64,000 nucleotides of DNA from Chryseobacterium pennae (GCF_003385515.1 NZ_QNVT01000019.1:1-64000), one strand, 5' to 3'; shown: positions 53,022 through 62,587, counted from the stretch's first letter. The notes: generated from the sequence alone by a model not told the origin. Program-made: numbers and translations.

Positions 53022-54014
53022 ATGAATAGAAGAGAATTATTGAAAAGCGGATTGCTGGCAGGAACATTAAGTCTTGTTCCTTTTTCAAGTGTATGGGCAG
53101 GGACAAAGATCATCCCGGAAAAAGCAGGAGATGATCTTTCCGGTTTCAAAAAGATTAAACTTGGAGAATTAGAGCTGTTTATCCTGACAGACGGATACAT
53201 CCATGAAGAAAACCTGAATTCATTTTCGCCAAGAGGAAATATTTCTGAATTGAAAACAATCCTTAAAGACAACTTCAGGGCTGATAACTATATTGATATG
53301 GCAGTTAATATCCTGCTTGTTAAAACAAAAGAAAAACTGATCCTGATGGATACAGGGATGGGAATATTTGCTGATGAAAGAACTGGGTTTTTATTAAAAA
53401 GTCTTCAGAAAGCAGGATTCTCAGCTAACGATATTACTGATATTTTCCTTTCTCATGCTCATCCCGATCATATGGGTGGAGTAGTAGATAAACAGAATAA
53501 GCTTGTTTTCCCCAATGCTGCCATTTTTATTTCAAAAATAGAACACGATTTTTGGATGAATGCCTCCATTAAAGATTTTAATAACAGTGCTTTGAAAGAA
53601 CATCCGGAAATGCTAAACCAGATCATTCCGGCTCTTCAGAATATATTGAAAGTGATTCAGCCAAAGTTGAAATTTTATGATTTAAACAAGACGTTGTATA
53701 ATCATTTCAATTTTCAAATAGCTCCCGGACATACGCCCGGTTTAACTGTTACTACAATATCATCAGGGAATGAAAAACTGATGTATGTGGCTGATCTTAT
53801 TCACTCAGATATAATTCTTTTCCCCCATCCTGATTGGGGCTTTTCAGGAGATACAGATCTGGATATTGCAACCGCTTCAAGAAAGAAATTTCTTAGGCAG
53901 TTGGCAGATACAGGAATAAGAGCATTTGCTTCTCATTTGCCATGGCCCGGATTGGGTTTTACTAAGAAAAAAGCTTCCGGATTCGAATGGTTCCCGGAGA
54001 GTTTTATGAATTGA
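53022..54014 (+). CDS. Exported (Tat-type) MBL-fold hydrolase
   Basis: The 330-residue protein has a twin-arginine-like signal (MNRRELLKSGLLAGTLSLVP) and a metallo-beta-lactamase fold with FLSHAHPDHMGGVV and, later, IAPGHTPGLTVTT, ADLIHSDIILF and a final SHLPWPGLG. The family includes lactonases, such as quorum-quenching types. Tat export fits an enzyme that binds metal before export. A substrate cannot be named. Confidence 0.88.
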   Translation: MNRRELLKSGLLAGTLSLVPFSSVWAGTKIIPEKAGDDLSGFKKIKLGELELFILTDGYIHEENLNSFSPRGNISELKTILKDNFRADNYIDMAVNILLVKTKEKLILMDTGMGIFADERTGFLLKSLQKAGFSANDITDIFLSHAHPDHMGGVVDKQNKLVFPNAAIFISKIEHDFWMNASIKDFNNSALKEHPEMLNQIIPALQNILKVIQPKLKFYDLNKTLYNHFNFQIAPGHTPGLTVTTISSGNEKLMYVADLIHSDIILFPHPDWGFSGDTDLDIATASRKKFLRQLADTGIRAFASHLPWPGLGFTKKKASGFEWFPESFMN

Positions 54015-54055
54015 GACAGTAGATTAACAATCTGACAGCAGGTGTTTAAAAAATT

Positions 54056-54120
54056 CAATAGGAGCGGACTTTAGTCCGCTCTCATTATAAATTCCTATTC
54101 ATTTGGCTTTAGCCAAAACC
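54056..54120. repeat. Paired TTTAG-hairpin repeat, copy 3
   Basis: AGCGGACTTTAGTCCGCT, about 24 nt, then TTGGCTTTAGCCAAAACC. It is the best-preserved copy with both hairpins perfect. Confidence 0.8.
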
Positions 54121-54186
54121 TATTTCTACAGAACCTAAAGATAGGTTGCATAAAGGCTGAAAAGTTACTCTGAACCTATAGAATCA

Positions 54187-56355
54187 CTAAAAATTATACT
54201 TCAGATTAAATCCTGTAAAGAAATAAGCTTTATTGGCTCCCGGATTCACATCAGTATAAACAGCTGCATTATTATATTGGTTATCCTTATCAGAATCATT
54301 AACACTGTTTCCGTAAAAAAGGAAAGTATAATTGATCTGGCTGGTAAGATTATTCCCTGCCACAAATACATCCAGATCCCAATGGTTGAAGCTGTGTTTA
54401 TACCCAATTTTGGAATTTAAAAGCCCAAAACTTTTCACCTTATTAGTATTGGCGAAATCAGTATAAACACTTCCCATATAATTATAGGTATTCTGCCAGT
54501 ACAACCCGATTTTAGTATCAAAATCCAGTCCTACCGATACTTTGGTTTTAGGAATCCCCACTACATTGGATTTATCCCCATTTTCTTTAAAATAAGTAGA
54601 GTATTTAAAGTCATTATAAGTATAACTTACAAATGGTTGAATTCTTGAAATAAATAAATTTTCCGGTTTGTAAGAATAGCCTACACTCATTTCCAGTCCT
54701 TTGTTTTTTTGCTCCCCGGTATTCGCCCAGTAGGTATAAGGAGTTTGTTCTGCATTAGACATTCTTCCGCCTAGCTGAGTAAGCTTATCTTTAATATTGA
54801 TGCTGAATAATGAGAATTGATAATCTATGGAAGTATCATCTATCAATCCCTGGATACTGAAATCCCACATTCTGGCTTTTTCTGCAACAAGATTATCGTT
54901 CGTCACATTCAGACCGGTGATAAAAGCTGTAACAGAAGTAAGAGCGTTGTAGCCTTCGCTATAACTAAGATTGAAAATCTGGTTGTTCCATGTTTTCTGT
55001 AAAGCAAAATGAGGACTTGCCACTGCATTGAATTTTTTATCAAACGACAAATCTTTATTGTAAAGATCTTTACCATTAACAACAAACAAGCCCGGAAATG
55101 CTAAGAGATCCTTCCTTTTATAACTGAGCTGGTTGATACTGACTCCTGCAAGAAACATTAAATCCCAAGGCTTATAAGTGATTTTTTCAACGGCAAAATA
55201 GTTGGACTGATTGTTTGTATTGTTAAAGTATGAACCATCGTAAAGAGGCCTCAATACAGGCTCTTCTGTAATTTTCACACTTTTATAACGATAATTGGTA
55301 ATAGTAGACTGAGATTGCTGAACTTCAATACCAAATTCTGTCTGGCTTTTAAAATGTTCCCAATCTTTATTCAATTCAAATACGGATCTTAATCCATAAT
55401 TAGAAAATGAGGACGTCTCATTCGCTCCGGCAGCAATTCTTTCACCTGTTGTACCGGTATAGAAAACGGTTGTATTATTCTTGAAATTGGGTGTAATCTT
55501 CCATATATGACCGATTCCCACCCTTGAAGTAACGAATTTTGTTTTTGCACCACGTCTGATGTAGGCAAAATTTCCGTTATCAATTCCATTATAATAGTCG
55601 TCGTAGGAAATCTGGCCGGAAACCTGCTCCAGTGAATTGCTATGAGAAGCCAACATCGTTATTTTCTGATTGGCATTAAGCTTGAACTCACCATTAATAT
55701 TATAAAAATTTTTAATACTTTTCCCATGAGGACGATAGCCATCACTTCCTATATGTCCATAATTGGCTGTAATGGAATGATTATCTCCCACGCTTGTAGC
55801 AGAAGTGGAACTTTGAAATAATCCGAAAGAACCGGTCATAAACTGTTCCGAAACAGAATTCCCTTTTTTGCTTTCCGGCTGTATATACAATCTTACTGCC
55901 CCTCCGGAACCTCCGCCATATAAGGTTGCTGCTGGGCCTTTTATCACTTCTATACGGTTCACTAGTCCGAAATTGACATCATCCAGAACGGTAACACCAT
56001 CGGCACCGGTAAGCGGAATATTATTGAGGTACATTTTGATACCCCAGTTATTGAATTTTTGATCATTGCCATAGCCTCGTACAATAATTCTCTGACCGCC
56101 CAGCTGTGTTCTTTTTTCTACCTGAACACCAGCCATGGTATTAAGGCTTTGTTCTATAAAGGAAGGATTATTACGGTTGATTTCATATTCGGAAACAATT
56201 TCTGTGGATTGTGCGTGTTTTTTAAACTCTTCCCGCTCTTTAATAACTTTTGATCTTGCATGGATATTCACTTCATCAATATGATTTTCATTTTCCTGAG
56301 CATTGGCAAAAGCGATGGTTGATAGAGAAAGGACAAGGATGTAGATTTTTTTCAT
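54187..56355 (-). CDS. TonB-dependent outer-membrane receptor
   Basis: The 722-residue protein has a signal peptide (MKKIYILVLSLSTIAFANAQ), a plug (LGGQRIIVRGYGNDQKFNNW, then IEVIKGPAATLYGGGSGGAV) and a beta-barrel ending in FTGFNLKYNF, with a terminal aromatic residue. No SusC-type CarboxypepD_reg domain precedes the plug, so it is more like a siderophore or metal receptor. No transport genes are adjacent. It stands alone on the minus strand. Confidence 0.92.
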   Translation of the reverse strand: MKKIYILVLSLSTIAFANAQENENHIDEVNIHARSKVIKEREEFKKHAQSTEIVSEYEINRNNPSFIEQSLNTMAGVQVEKRTQLGGQRIIVRGYGNDQKFNNWGIKMYLNNIPLTGADGVTVLDDVNFGLVNRIEVIKGPAATLYGGGSGGAVRLYIQPESKKGNSVSEQFMTGSFGLFQSSTSATSVGDNHSITANYGHIGSDGYRPHGKSIKNFYNINGEFKLNANQKITMLASHSNSLEQVSGQISYDDYYNGIDNGNFAYIRRGAKTKFVTSRVGIGHIWKITPNFKNNTTVFYTGTTGERIAAGANETSSFSNYGLRSVFELNKDWEHFKSQTEFGIEVQQSQSTITNYRYKSVKITEEPVLRPLYDGSYFNNTNNQSNYFAVEKITYKPWDLMFLAGVSINQLSYKRKDLLAFPGLFVVNGKDLYNKDLSFDKKFNAVASPHFALQKTWNNQIFNLSYSEGYNALTSVTAFITGLNVTNDNLVAEKARMWDFSIQGLIDDTSIDYQFSLFSINIKDKLTQLGGRMSNAEQTPYTYWANTGEQKNKGLEMSVGYSYKPENLFISRIQPFVSYTYNDFKYSTYFKENGDKSNVVGIPKTKVSVGLDFDTKIGLYWQNTYNYMGSVYTDFANTNKVKSFGLLNSKIGYKHSFNHWDLDVFVAGNNLTSQINYTFLFYGNSVNDSDKDNQYNNAAVYTDVNPGANKAYFFTGFNLKYNF

Positions 56356-56504
56356 TAAGACAGTATGTTTTTTACAAACATATTGAAAAAACAGGAAAAT
56401 TGAAATGAATATTGTTTTATTTTCAATATTTATATAGAGTATTGATAATGTGATCTGTGTATTGATGAGTTGTATTTAAATAACCTGTTAGCTGAAGTTT
56501 TATT

Positions 56505-56534
56505 CAACAAAAAAGCCCCTTAAAAGGAGCTTTT
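56505..56534 (-). terminator. Terminator of DUF6265 gene
   Basis: On the minus strand, AAAAGCTCCTTTTAAGGGGC then TTTTTT; the stem has one mismatch and precedes a T run. Confidence 0.72.
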
Positions 56535-56541
56535 ATTAATA

Positions 56542-57033
56542 TTATTCAGCTTTTTCGAATTCAAAAGGAATCTTCATTTTTTCATTAGAAATCATAGCTT
56601 TTAATTTTTTACCTTCTGATGAATATTGAATTCGTTTTGGAAAATCCAAAGAATCATTGACACATACAAATTCATTATTTTTTAATTCAGTTACTTTGAA
56701 TTTAATGAACTGTTTTTCTTTCGGGGTTTTAACCAATAGACTCCATTGTCCACTGGTATTAACAAGCTTCATGTTTTCCTTGCTGATGGTGTCTCCTTTT
56801 TGTAGGGTAAATCCAATTCCCGAATATTCTGTCGGACTTATTTTGTTCCAGTTTTCAAAAGTTTCTTTTCCGGCTTTTTCGTTTGATCTTTTCCACTTTC
56901 CGGTTAACCAATCAAAATTGGCAGTATTTTCTTTTTCTGGGGTGGTTTCTGTTATTCCATGGTCCCTGTTTGTATTTTGTTTACAGGATACAATGAATAG
57001 GGCAGTTAATAAAAGAAGGAGTGAGCTTTTCAT
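56542..57033 (-). CDS. DUF6265-type lipoprotein
   Basis: The 163-residue product has a lipobox (LFIVSC) and, from residue 40, FDWLTGKWKRSNEKAGKETF, the family start, with EYSGIGFTLQKGDTISKENM after. Members are flavobacterial envelope proteins, possibly lipid-binding, with no proven role. It lies downstream of icd on the same strand but a terminator separates them. Confidence 0.75.
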   Translation of the reverse strand: MKSSLLLLLTALFIVSCKQNTNRDHGITETTPEKENTANFDWLTGKWKRSNEKAGKETFENWNKISPTEYSGIGFTLQKGDTISKENMKLVNTSGQWSLLVKTPKEKQFIKFKVTELKNNEFVCVNDSLDFPKRIQYSSEGKKLKAMISNEKMKIPFEFEKAE

Positions 57034-57101
57034 AATAATTAAGTTTGATTTTAGTAAATATAGGAAAAATCACAAAAAGGGAATGGTATGCTGCTGAAAT
57101 C

Positions 57102-57127
57102 AAAAACCTCGCAATTTGCGAGGTTTT
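57102..57127. terminator. Terminator of icd
   Basis: AAAAACCTCGCAA and TTGCGAGGTTTTT with almost no loop. A and T tracts on both sides make it bidirectional. Confidence 0.88.
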
Positions 57128-57153
57128 TGTATAATTAACTGAATCTTTAAAAA

Positions 57154-59370
57154 TTAGATTGCGTCAATAATTTCATTTAAAACAGTGCTAGGTCTCATGG
57201 CTGCGTAAGTTTTATACGTATCCGTTTTGTAATAACCGTCAATGTTTTGAGGCTTACCTTGAGCACCGATTAATTCAGCATTAATTACTTCTTCATTTTC
57301 TTTCATTGCATCAGCAATTGGAGCAAACTTTGCCGCCAATTCAGCATCAACAGTTTGGTTAGCTAAAGCTTCAGCCCAATACATTGCTAAATAGAAGTGA
57401 GAACCTCTGTTGTCAATCTGACCTACTTTTCTTGCAGGAGACTTATCTGTAGCTAAGAATTTAGCGTTAGCTTCATCCAGTGCATCTGCCAACACCTGAG
57501 ATTTTGTATTCCCCTGAGTTTGTGCTAAATGCTCTAAAGAAGCTTGTAGTGCTAAGAATTCACCTAGAGAATCCCATCTTAAGTATCCTTCTTCAAGGAA
57601 CTGCTCAATGTGTTTTGGAGCAGAACCTCCGGCACCTGTTTCAAATAAACCACCACCATTCATTAATGGAACAATAGAAAGCATTTTTGCAGAAGTACCC
57701 AGTTCAAGAATTGGGAAAAGGTCAGTTAAGTAATCTCTTAATACGTTTCCTGAAACAGAAATAGTATCTTTTCCTTCTCTGGCTCTCTTAAGCGTTTCAG
57801 TCATGGCATCTTTTACATCAAGAATTCTGATGTCAAGCCCTGTTGTATCGTGATCAGCAAGATATTTTTCTACTTTTTTGATGATCTCTCTGTCGTGAGC
57901 TCTTCCTTTGTCTAACCAGAAAATAGCTGGAGTATCAGAAAGTCTTGCTCTGTTTACAGCTAGTTTTACCCAGTCCTGGATAGGAGCATCTTTAGTCTGG
58001 CACATTCTGAAGATATCACCATTTTCTACCTTCTGAGAAAGAAGAACATTTCCAGCCTCATCCTGAACTTCTACAGTTCCGTCAGAAGACAATTGGAAAG
58101 TTTTATCGTGAGAACCATATTCTTCAGCTTTCTGAGCCATTAAACCAACATTTGGAACAGATCCCATCGTTGTAGGGTCTAATTTTCCATGCGCTTTCAT
58201 ATCATCAATTACAGACTGATAAAAACCTGCATAAGAACGGTCCGGAATGATACAAACAGTATCTTCTTCGTTTCCTTCTTTGTTCCACATTTTACCTCCG
58301 CCTCTTACAAGAGCAGCCATAGATGCATCAACAATAATATCAGAAGGTACGTGGAAGTTCGTAATTCCTTTATCAGAATTTACCATTGCCACTCTTGGTC
58401 CTTCAGCCAAAGCTTTTTCAATGTCAGCTCTGATATCAGCTTCCTGAGCATTTCCTTTGATTTTTTCAAAAAGATCAGCAAGACCATTATTTGGGTTAAT
58501 ATCTAAAGACTTGAAAGTCTCAGCATATTTAGTAAACACATCCTTAAAGAAAGTTTCTACGATAGCTCCGAAGATAATTGGATCAGAGATTTTCATCATT
58601 GTAGCCTTAAGGTGAGCTGAAAGAAGTACATTTCTTTTCTTAGCCTCTTCAATAGCTTCCTGAACGAATGATCTCAAAGCATTAAGGTTCATTACAGAAG
58701 AATCGATTACTTCACCAGCCTGAAGACCTGCGAAGTCTTTCAATACTGTTTCCCCTTCATTTCCTTTGAATACGATTCTATATTTTGTAGCGTTTTCTAA
58801 GGTTGTAGAATTTTCTGTTCCGTAGAAATCACCATTGTTCATGTGAACTACGTCAGTTTTGCTGTCAGAAGCCCAGTCACCCATTCTGTGAGGATTAGCT
58901 TTTGCATAGTTTTTAACAGCTTTTGGAGCACGTCTGTCAGAGTTTCCTTCTCTTAATACAGGGTTTACAGCACTTCCTAAAACCTTTGCATATTTAGCTT
59001 TAATTGCTTTTTCATCATCATTTTTAGGCTCTGCAGGATAGTTTGGTACTGCGAAACCTTTTCCTTGTAATTCAGCAATAGCTGAATCTAATTGAGGAAC
59101 AGAAGCAGAAATATTAGGTAATTTGATAATGTTTGCATCCGGTTGAGTAGCTAATTCTCCTAATTCCGCCAAAGCATCACCAATTTTCTGGTCATCCTTT
59201 AAAAATTCAGGAAAGTTAGCTAAGATTCTGCCTGCCAGGGAAATATCCGGAACAGCAATCTCTATATTTGCTGATTTAGTGAAAGCTTTTACAATAGGTA
59301 AAAACGAGTGAGTAGCCAGCATTGGTGCTTCATCCGTTAAGGTGTAGTAAATTTTTGATTTTTCTGACAT
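57154..59370 (-). CDS. icd: NADP-dependent isocitrate dehydrogenase, monomeric type
   Basis: The 738-residue protein is the 80-kDa monomeric IDH form, unrelated in length to the common 45-kDa dimer. Recognisable parts are SEKSKIYYTLTDEAPMLATH at the start, the isocitrate region REGNSDRRAPKAVKNYAK, LSAHLKATMMKISDPIIFG, and NGGGLFETGAGGSAPKHIEQ near the end. It makes 2-oxoglutarate and NADPH in the TCA cycle. It has its own promoter on the minus strand. Confidence 0.97.
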   Translation of the reverse strand: MSEKSKIYYTLTDEAPMLATHSFLPIVKAFTKSANIEIAVPDISLAGRILANFPEFLKDDQKIGDALAELGELATQPDANIIKLPNISASVPQLDSAIAELQGKGFAVPNYPAEPKNDDEKAIKAKYAKVLGSAVNPVLREGNSDRRAPKAVKNYAKANPHRMGDWASDSKTDVVHMNNGDFYGTENSTTLENATKYRIVFKGNEGETVLKDFAGLQAGEVIDSSVMNLNALRSFVQEAIEEAKKRNVLLSAHLKATMMKISDPIIFGAIVETFFKDVFTKYAETFKSLDINPNNGLADLFEKIKGNAQEADIRADIEKALAEGPRVAMVNSDKGITNFHVPSDIIVDASMAALVRGGGKMWNKEGNEEDTVCIIPDRSYAGFYQSVIDDMKAHGKLDPTTMGSVPNVGLMAQKAEEYGSHDKTFQLSSDGTVEVQDEAGNVLLSQKVENGDIFRMCQTKDAPIQDWVKLAVNRARLSDTPAIFWLDKGRAHDREIIKKVEKYLADHDTTGLDIRILDVKDAMTETLKRAREGKDTISVSGNVLRDYLTDLFPILELGTSAKMLSIVPLMNGGGLFETGAGGSAPKHIEQFLEEGYLRWDSLGEFLALQASLEHLAQTQGNTKSQVLADALDEANAKFLATDKSPARKVGQIDNRGSHFYLAMYWAEALANQTVDAELAAKFAPIADAMKENEEVINAELIGAQGKPQNIDGYYKTDTYKTYAAMRPSTVLNEIIDAI

Positions 59371-59405
59371 TATACTGTTATTTATTATTTGAAATTAAAG
59401 TCCCA

Positions 59406-59413
59406 CAAATTTA
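59406..59413 (-). promoter_or_regulatory. -7 element of icd
   Basis: TAAATTTG on the minus strand, 35 nt from the icd ATG. Confidence 0.6.
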
Positions 59414-59665
59414 CTAAATATGATTGTTTTTTTAGGGGATTTTAAATAAAAAAAGAAGCAAAAAGCTTCTTTTCATTTTTTATATCTGAACAATTGTATA
59501 TTCTCAAGTTCGTTAAAATTGACATTAAACTCAATTTTAAAGTTTTTTGGAGTTCATGTCAGGTTGGAAATTGTTTAAAAAACTGATGGACAGACTAAAG
59601 TATTTTTATTTTCACTTTAAGATTAATTTAACCTTAGATTGCACAAAGAAAAATTCTTTTTTGAT

Positions 59666-59673
59666 TAAATTTG
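59666..59673 (+). promoter_or_regulatory. -7 element of cytosolic tpx
   Basis: TAAATTTG, 22 nt before ATG 59696. Confidence 0.6.
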
Positions 59674-59695
59674 AAAAACTAAAAAAATAAATATT

Positions 59696-60199
59696 ATGTC
59701 AACGACAATCACTTTAAAAGGAAACGAAGTACACACAATAGGAACATTACCATCAGTAGGAGCATCAGTTAAAGATTTTGCACTGGTTGATTCCGGGTTA
59801 AATGTAAAAACTCTTGAAACTTTTGAAGGAAAGAAGAAAGTATTTAATATTTTCCCAAGTATTGATACTCCTACTTGTGCTGCTTCAAGCAGAAAATTTA
59901 ATGAAGAAGCTTCAAAACTTGAAAACACTGTTGTGATCAACGTTTCTAAAGACCTTCCTTTTGCATTAGGAAGATTCTGTGCAGCAGAAGGATTGAATAA
60001 TGTTGAAACCCTTTCAGATTTCAGAAGCAGCTTTGGAGACGATTATGAAGTAACCATTACAGATTCTCCATTGAAAGGCCTGCTAAGCCGTGCTGTAATT
60101 GTTACAGATGAAAACAATAAAGTGATTTACACTGAGCAGGTTTCAGAAATTGCTGACGAACCTAATTACGGTGCAGCCCTTGCAGCATTAAACAATTAG
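59696..60199 (+). CDS. tpx: Thiol peroxidase, cytosolic
   Basis: The 167-residue Tpx has the peroxidatic Cys in FPSIDTPTCAASS and the resolving Cys in GRFCAAEGLNNV. There is no signal peptide, so it acts in the cytosol with thioredoxin. It is clearly the paralogue of the exported copy at 40.6 kb (shared ISKDLPFA or VSKDLPFA, LSDFRS, KGLLSRAV). It has its own promoter and terminator, consistent with a separate stress-response unit. Confidence 0.95.
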   Translation: MSTTITLKGNEVHTIGTLPSVGASVKDFALVDSGLNVKTLETFEGKKKVFNIFPSIDTPTCAASSRKFNEEASKLENTVVINVSKDLPFALGRFCAAEGLNNVETLSDFRSSFGDDYEVTITDSPLKGLLSRAVIVTDENNKVIYTEQVSEIADEPNYGAALAALNN

Positions 60200-60215
60200 T
60201 AGAAATAATTTTTGT

Positions 60216-60253
60216 AAAAAAGCCTTGTGAAATTGATTTGCAAGGCTTTTTTT
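60216..60253 (+). terminator. Terminator of tpx
   Basis: AAAAAGCCTTG, a loop and CAAGGCTTTTT with further Ts. Confidence 0.87.
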
Positions 60254-60272
60254 AATCCAAAATACACAGTAT

Positions 60273-60848
60273 ATGATGACAAAAATTTATGAAAAATACG
60301 GTGAACTCTTTCAGGTAGATGAGGCGCATTTTGAGGAATTTTATGCCCTTCTTAATGATACGCAGCTTTTAAAATCCGATTTCTTTTTGAAGCAGGGTGA
60401 CAAATGCAGGTATCTGGGGTTTATCAAAAAAGGAACAATCAGATGCTTTTATATTAATGATCAGGGAAGGGAAATTAACTTTGGATTCTATTTTGAAAAT
60501 GAATTTTTTACCGATTACGAAAGCATACTTTGTGATACCGTATCCAATATGAATATTCAGGCACTGGAAAATTGTGAGATCTTATTATTAAGTAAAGAAC
60601 ATCTGCAGGCACTCTATCAGAAAGAAGCGTATTGGCAGAAATTTGGAAGGGTAATGAGTGAGAAAATTTATCTGGATGCCAAAAAAAGGATTGATGACTT
60701 GTTATGCCTTTCCCCGGAAAACAGGTATTTGAACCTTTTAAAAAAACAACCTCTTCTTTTTCAGAAAATAGCGCAGAAGCATATTGCCAGTTATCTGGGA
60801 GTAACAGAGCAGTCATTGAGTAGAATCCGGAGCAGGATCGTAAATTAA
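60273..60848 (+). CDS. Crp/Fnr-family regulator
   Basis: The 191-residue protein has a cNMP-type barrel (FFLKQGDKCRYLGFIKKGTI, then FGFYFENEFFTDYESILC) and a winged helix (IAQKHIASYLGVTEQSLSRI). Two Cys in the barrel region could sense redox, but no Fe-S motif is clear. It is upstream of the alpha/beta hydrolase with a 68-bp gap; a regulatory link is possible. Confidence 0.87.
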   Translation: MMTKIYEKYGELFQVDEAHFEEFYALLNDTQLLKSDFFLKQGDKCRYLGFIKKGTIRCFYINDQGREINFGFYFENEFFTDYESILCDTVSNMNIQALENCEILLLSKEHLQALYQKEAYWQKFGRVMSEKIYLDAKKRIDDLLCLSPENRYLNLLKKQPLLFQKIAQKHIASYLGVTEQSLSRIRSRIVN

Positions 60849-60916
60849 CTTAAGTTAACGTCTGATGGTATTTTAGTTGGTAGATTTATCATTATCAAAT
60901 TTTAATACTTATCATT

Positions 60917-61606
60917 ATGGAACAAAAAGATTTAACCATTATTTTGGTACACGGAGCTTGGGGAGACGGATCTCACTGGCAATACATTATTCCTTCTCTG
61001 GTAAAAGAAGGATATAAAGTGAGAAGTGTTCAGAACCCTCTTACTTCATTACAGAACGATATTGACAAAACAAAAGATCTTATTGATGCTCAGGAAGGGA
61101 AAGTTCTTTTAGTAGGGCATTCTTATGGAGGAGCTGTAATTTCAGGAGCCGGAAATCATGATAAAGTGGTTGGGTTGGTTTATATTGCTGCCTTTGCACC
61201 GGATGCCGGTGATAGTTTAGGATCTCTTTTAGGAAGAAGAGAATCTCCGGGTGGAGCGAGCATTTATCCAGATAATAAAGGCTTTTTATGGATTAAATAT
61301 GATGAATTTCAATCTGCATTCTGTCAGGATCTGGATGAAGAAAAAGCTTTGGTAATGGCATTGTCTCAAAAAGCTATCCATGGGCAGTGTTTTGGAGATG
61401 TTGCAGGAGAACCGGCATGGAAAACAAAACCAAGCTGGTACCAGATTTCATCCAACGACCGTATGATTCCGGCTGAAACAGAAAAAGAAATGGCAGAGCG
61501 CCTTCAGCCTAAAAAAATAATTACACTGGATGCGGGACATGCTTCTTTAGCTTCTCATCCTGATGAAGTTACGCAATTGATTTTAGAAGCCGCTTCATCA
61601 CTTTAA
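60917..61606 (+). CDS. Alpha/beta hydrolase
   Basis: The 229-residue enzyme has the oxyanion VHGAWGDGSHW near residue 12, the nucleophile in VGHSYGGAV near residue 70, and a late His in DAGHASLASHPDE. These are typical of small esterases/lipases (EstC-like). No signal peptide. The substrate is unknown. A terminator follows at 61633. Confidence 0.9.
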   Translation: MEQKDLTIILVHGAWGDGSHWQYIIPSLVKEGYKVRSVQNPLTSLQNDIDKTKDLIDAQEGKVLLVGHSYGGAVISGAGNHDKVVGLVYIAAFAPDAGDSLGSLLGRRESPGGASIYPDNKGFLWIKYDEFQSAFCQDLDEEKALVMALSQKAIHGQCFGDVAGEPAWKTKPSWYQISSNDRMIPAETEKEMAERLQPKKIITLDAGHASLASHPDEVTQLILEAASSL

Positions 61607-61632
61607 AATATAAATTAACAATCAAGATTGAT

Positions 61633-61675
61633 AAAGCTCTGGGAAATTTTAAGTATTTTCACAGAGCTTTTTTTA
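61633..61675 (+). terminator. Terminator of alpha/beta hydrolase gene
   Basis: AAAGCTCTG (61633-61641), a 20-nt loop and CAGAGCTTT (61662-61670) then Ts. It lies within the longer frame starting at 61628, which supports the later start at 61691. Confidence 0.8.
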
Positions 61676-61690
61676 TTAATAAAGATCAAA

Positions 61691-62038
61691 ATGGTAAAAA
61701 GAATTGTAGCCAATATAAAAACCGATGACCTTTCAAAAGGAAACCTCTTTTATCAGGATATTTTAGAACTTGAAGTATTAATGGATCATGGCTGGATTAA
61801 GACCCTTGGAACAGATGAAGAAGCAAAGGTTCAGATCAGTTTTGCAGAACAAGGGGGAAATAATACAGAAGTTCCTGATCTTTCCATTGAAGTGGATAAT
61901 GTGGATGAGGTTTATCATAAAATGAAGGCAGCAGGCTTTAAAATTACATACGAAATGACCAATGAAGATTGGGGGGTCAGAAGATTCTTTGTAAAAGATC
62001 CGTTTGGAAAAGTAGTCAATGTTCTTTCCCATCAGTAA
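61691..62038 (+). CDS. VOC-family (glyoxalase/dioxygenase-like) protein, first
   Basis: From ATG 61691 (MVKRIVANIKTDDLSKGNLF) it has 115 residues and a single pair of beta-alpha-beta-beta-beta units. It ends RRFFVKDPFGKVVNVLSH, with the usual D-P-x-G-x-x-x-x-x at the C-terminus. VOC proteins include glyoxalases, dioxygenases and drug-binding proteins. No specific activity can be assigned. The longer frame contains a terminator. Confidence 0.85.
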   Translation: MVKRIVANIKTDDLSKGNLFYQDILELEVLMDHGWIKTLGTDEEAKVQISFAEQGGNNTEVPDLSIEVDNVDEVYHKMKAAGFKITYEMTNEDWGVRRFFVKDPFGKVVNVLSHQ

Positions 62039-62055
62039 AATAAAGTATATCATTC

Positions 62056-62120
62056 AGTAGGAACGCACTTTAGTCCGTTTTAATGAAAAGAAAAATAATC
62101 ATCTGGCTTTAGCCAAAACT
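62056..62120. repeat. Paired TTTAG-hairpin repeat, copy 4
   Basis: TAGGAACGCACTTTAGTCCG then, about 33 nt later, TGGCTTTAGCCAAAACTT. The first stem is partly decayed. Confidence 0.65.
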
Positions 62121-62151
62121 TAAAAAAAGTCTATTTAATCTCTTGATTATT

Positions 62152-62556
62152 ATGAAAGCAGACCAAATTATCCCTGTACTCAGAATCTTTGATTATCAGA
62201 AAGCTCTTGAATTTTATATTGATTGGCTGGGCTTTGAAATTGCCTGGGAACACCGTTTTGAAGAAAATATGCCTGCTTATATAGAAGTGAAAAAAGAAAA
62301 TATTATTCTTCATCTGACGGAACATCATGGGGATGCAAGTCCTGGAAGCAGTGTTTTTATTTGGGGAGAAGGTGTTGCAGATTATCATAAGGAACTTATT
62401 GATAAAAACTACAAATACAATCGCCCTGGTCTTGAAAAAACCTTCTATGAGGCCGTTTCTTTCACCGTAAACGATCCGTTTGGAAATAAAATTATTTTCA
62501 ATGAAAAGTTTGTTGAAACAAAACATGGAACTTTAAAGTTTGATGTAATTGAATAA
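62152..62556 (+). CDS. VOC-family protein, second (bleomycin-resistance-like)
   Basis: From ATG 62152 (MKADQIIPVLRIFDYQKALE) it has 134 residues: DWLGFEIAWEHRFEENMPAY in the first half and VSFTVNDPFGNKIIFNEKF at the end, the pattern of the glyoxalase superfamily that includes bleomycin-binding proteins. It could sequester or modify a small molecule. It precedes the AraC gene by about 30 bp and may be in the same unit. Confidence 0.85.
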   Translation: MKADQIIPVLRIFDYQKALEFYIDWLGFEIAWEHRFEENMPAYIEVKKENIILHLTEHHGDASPGSSVFIWGEGVADYHKELIDKNYKYNRPGLEKTFYEAVSFTVNDPFGNKIIFNEKFVETKHGTLKFDVIE

Positions 62557-62587
62557 CCTTGTTCGATTAATATAATGTATTCATATC

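Larger units (their letters stand above)
59371..59695. other. Intergenic region between icd and tpx
   Basis: It contains the two divergent promoters and a hairpin GAAGC-AAAAA-GCTTC at 59454-59472, which is not adjacent to a gene end. No other structure was recognised. Confidence 0.5.
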
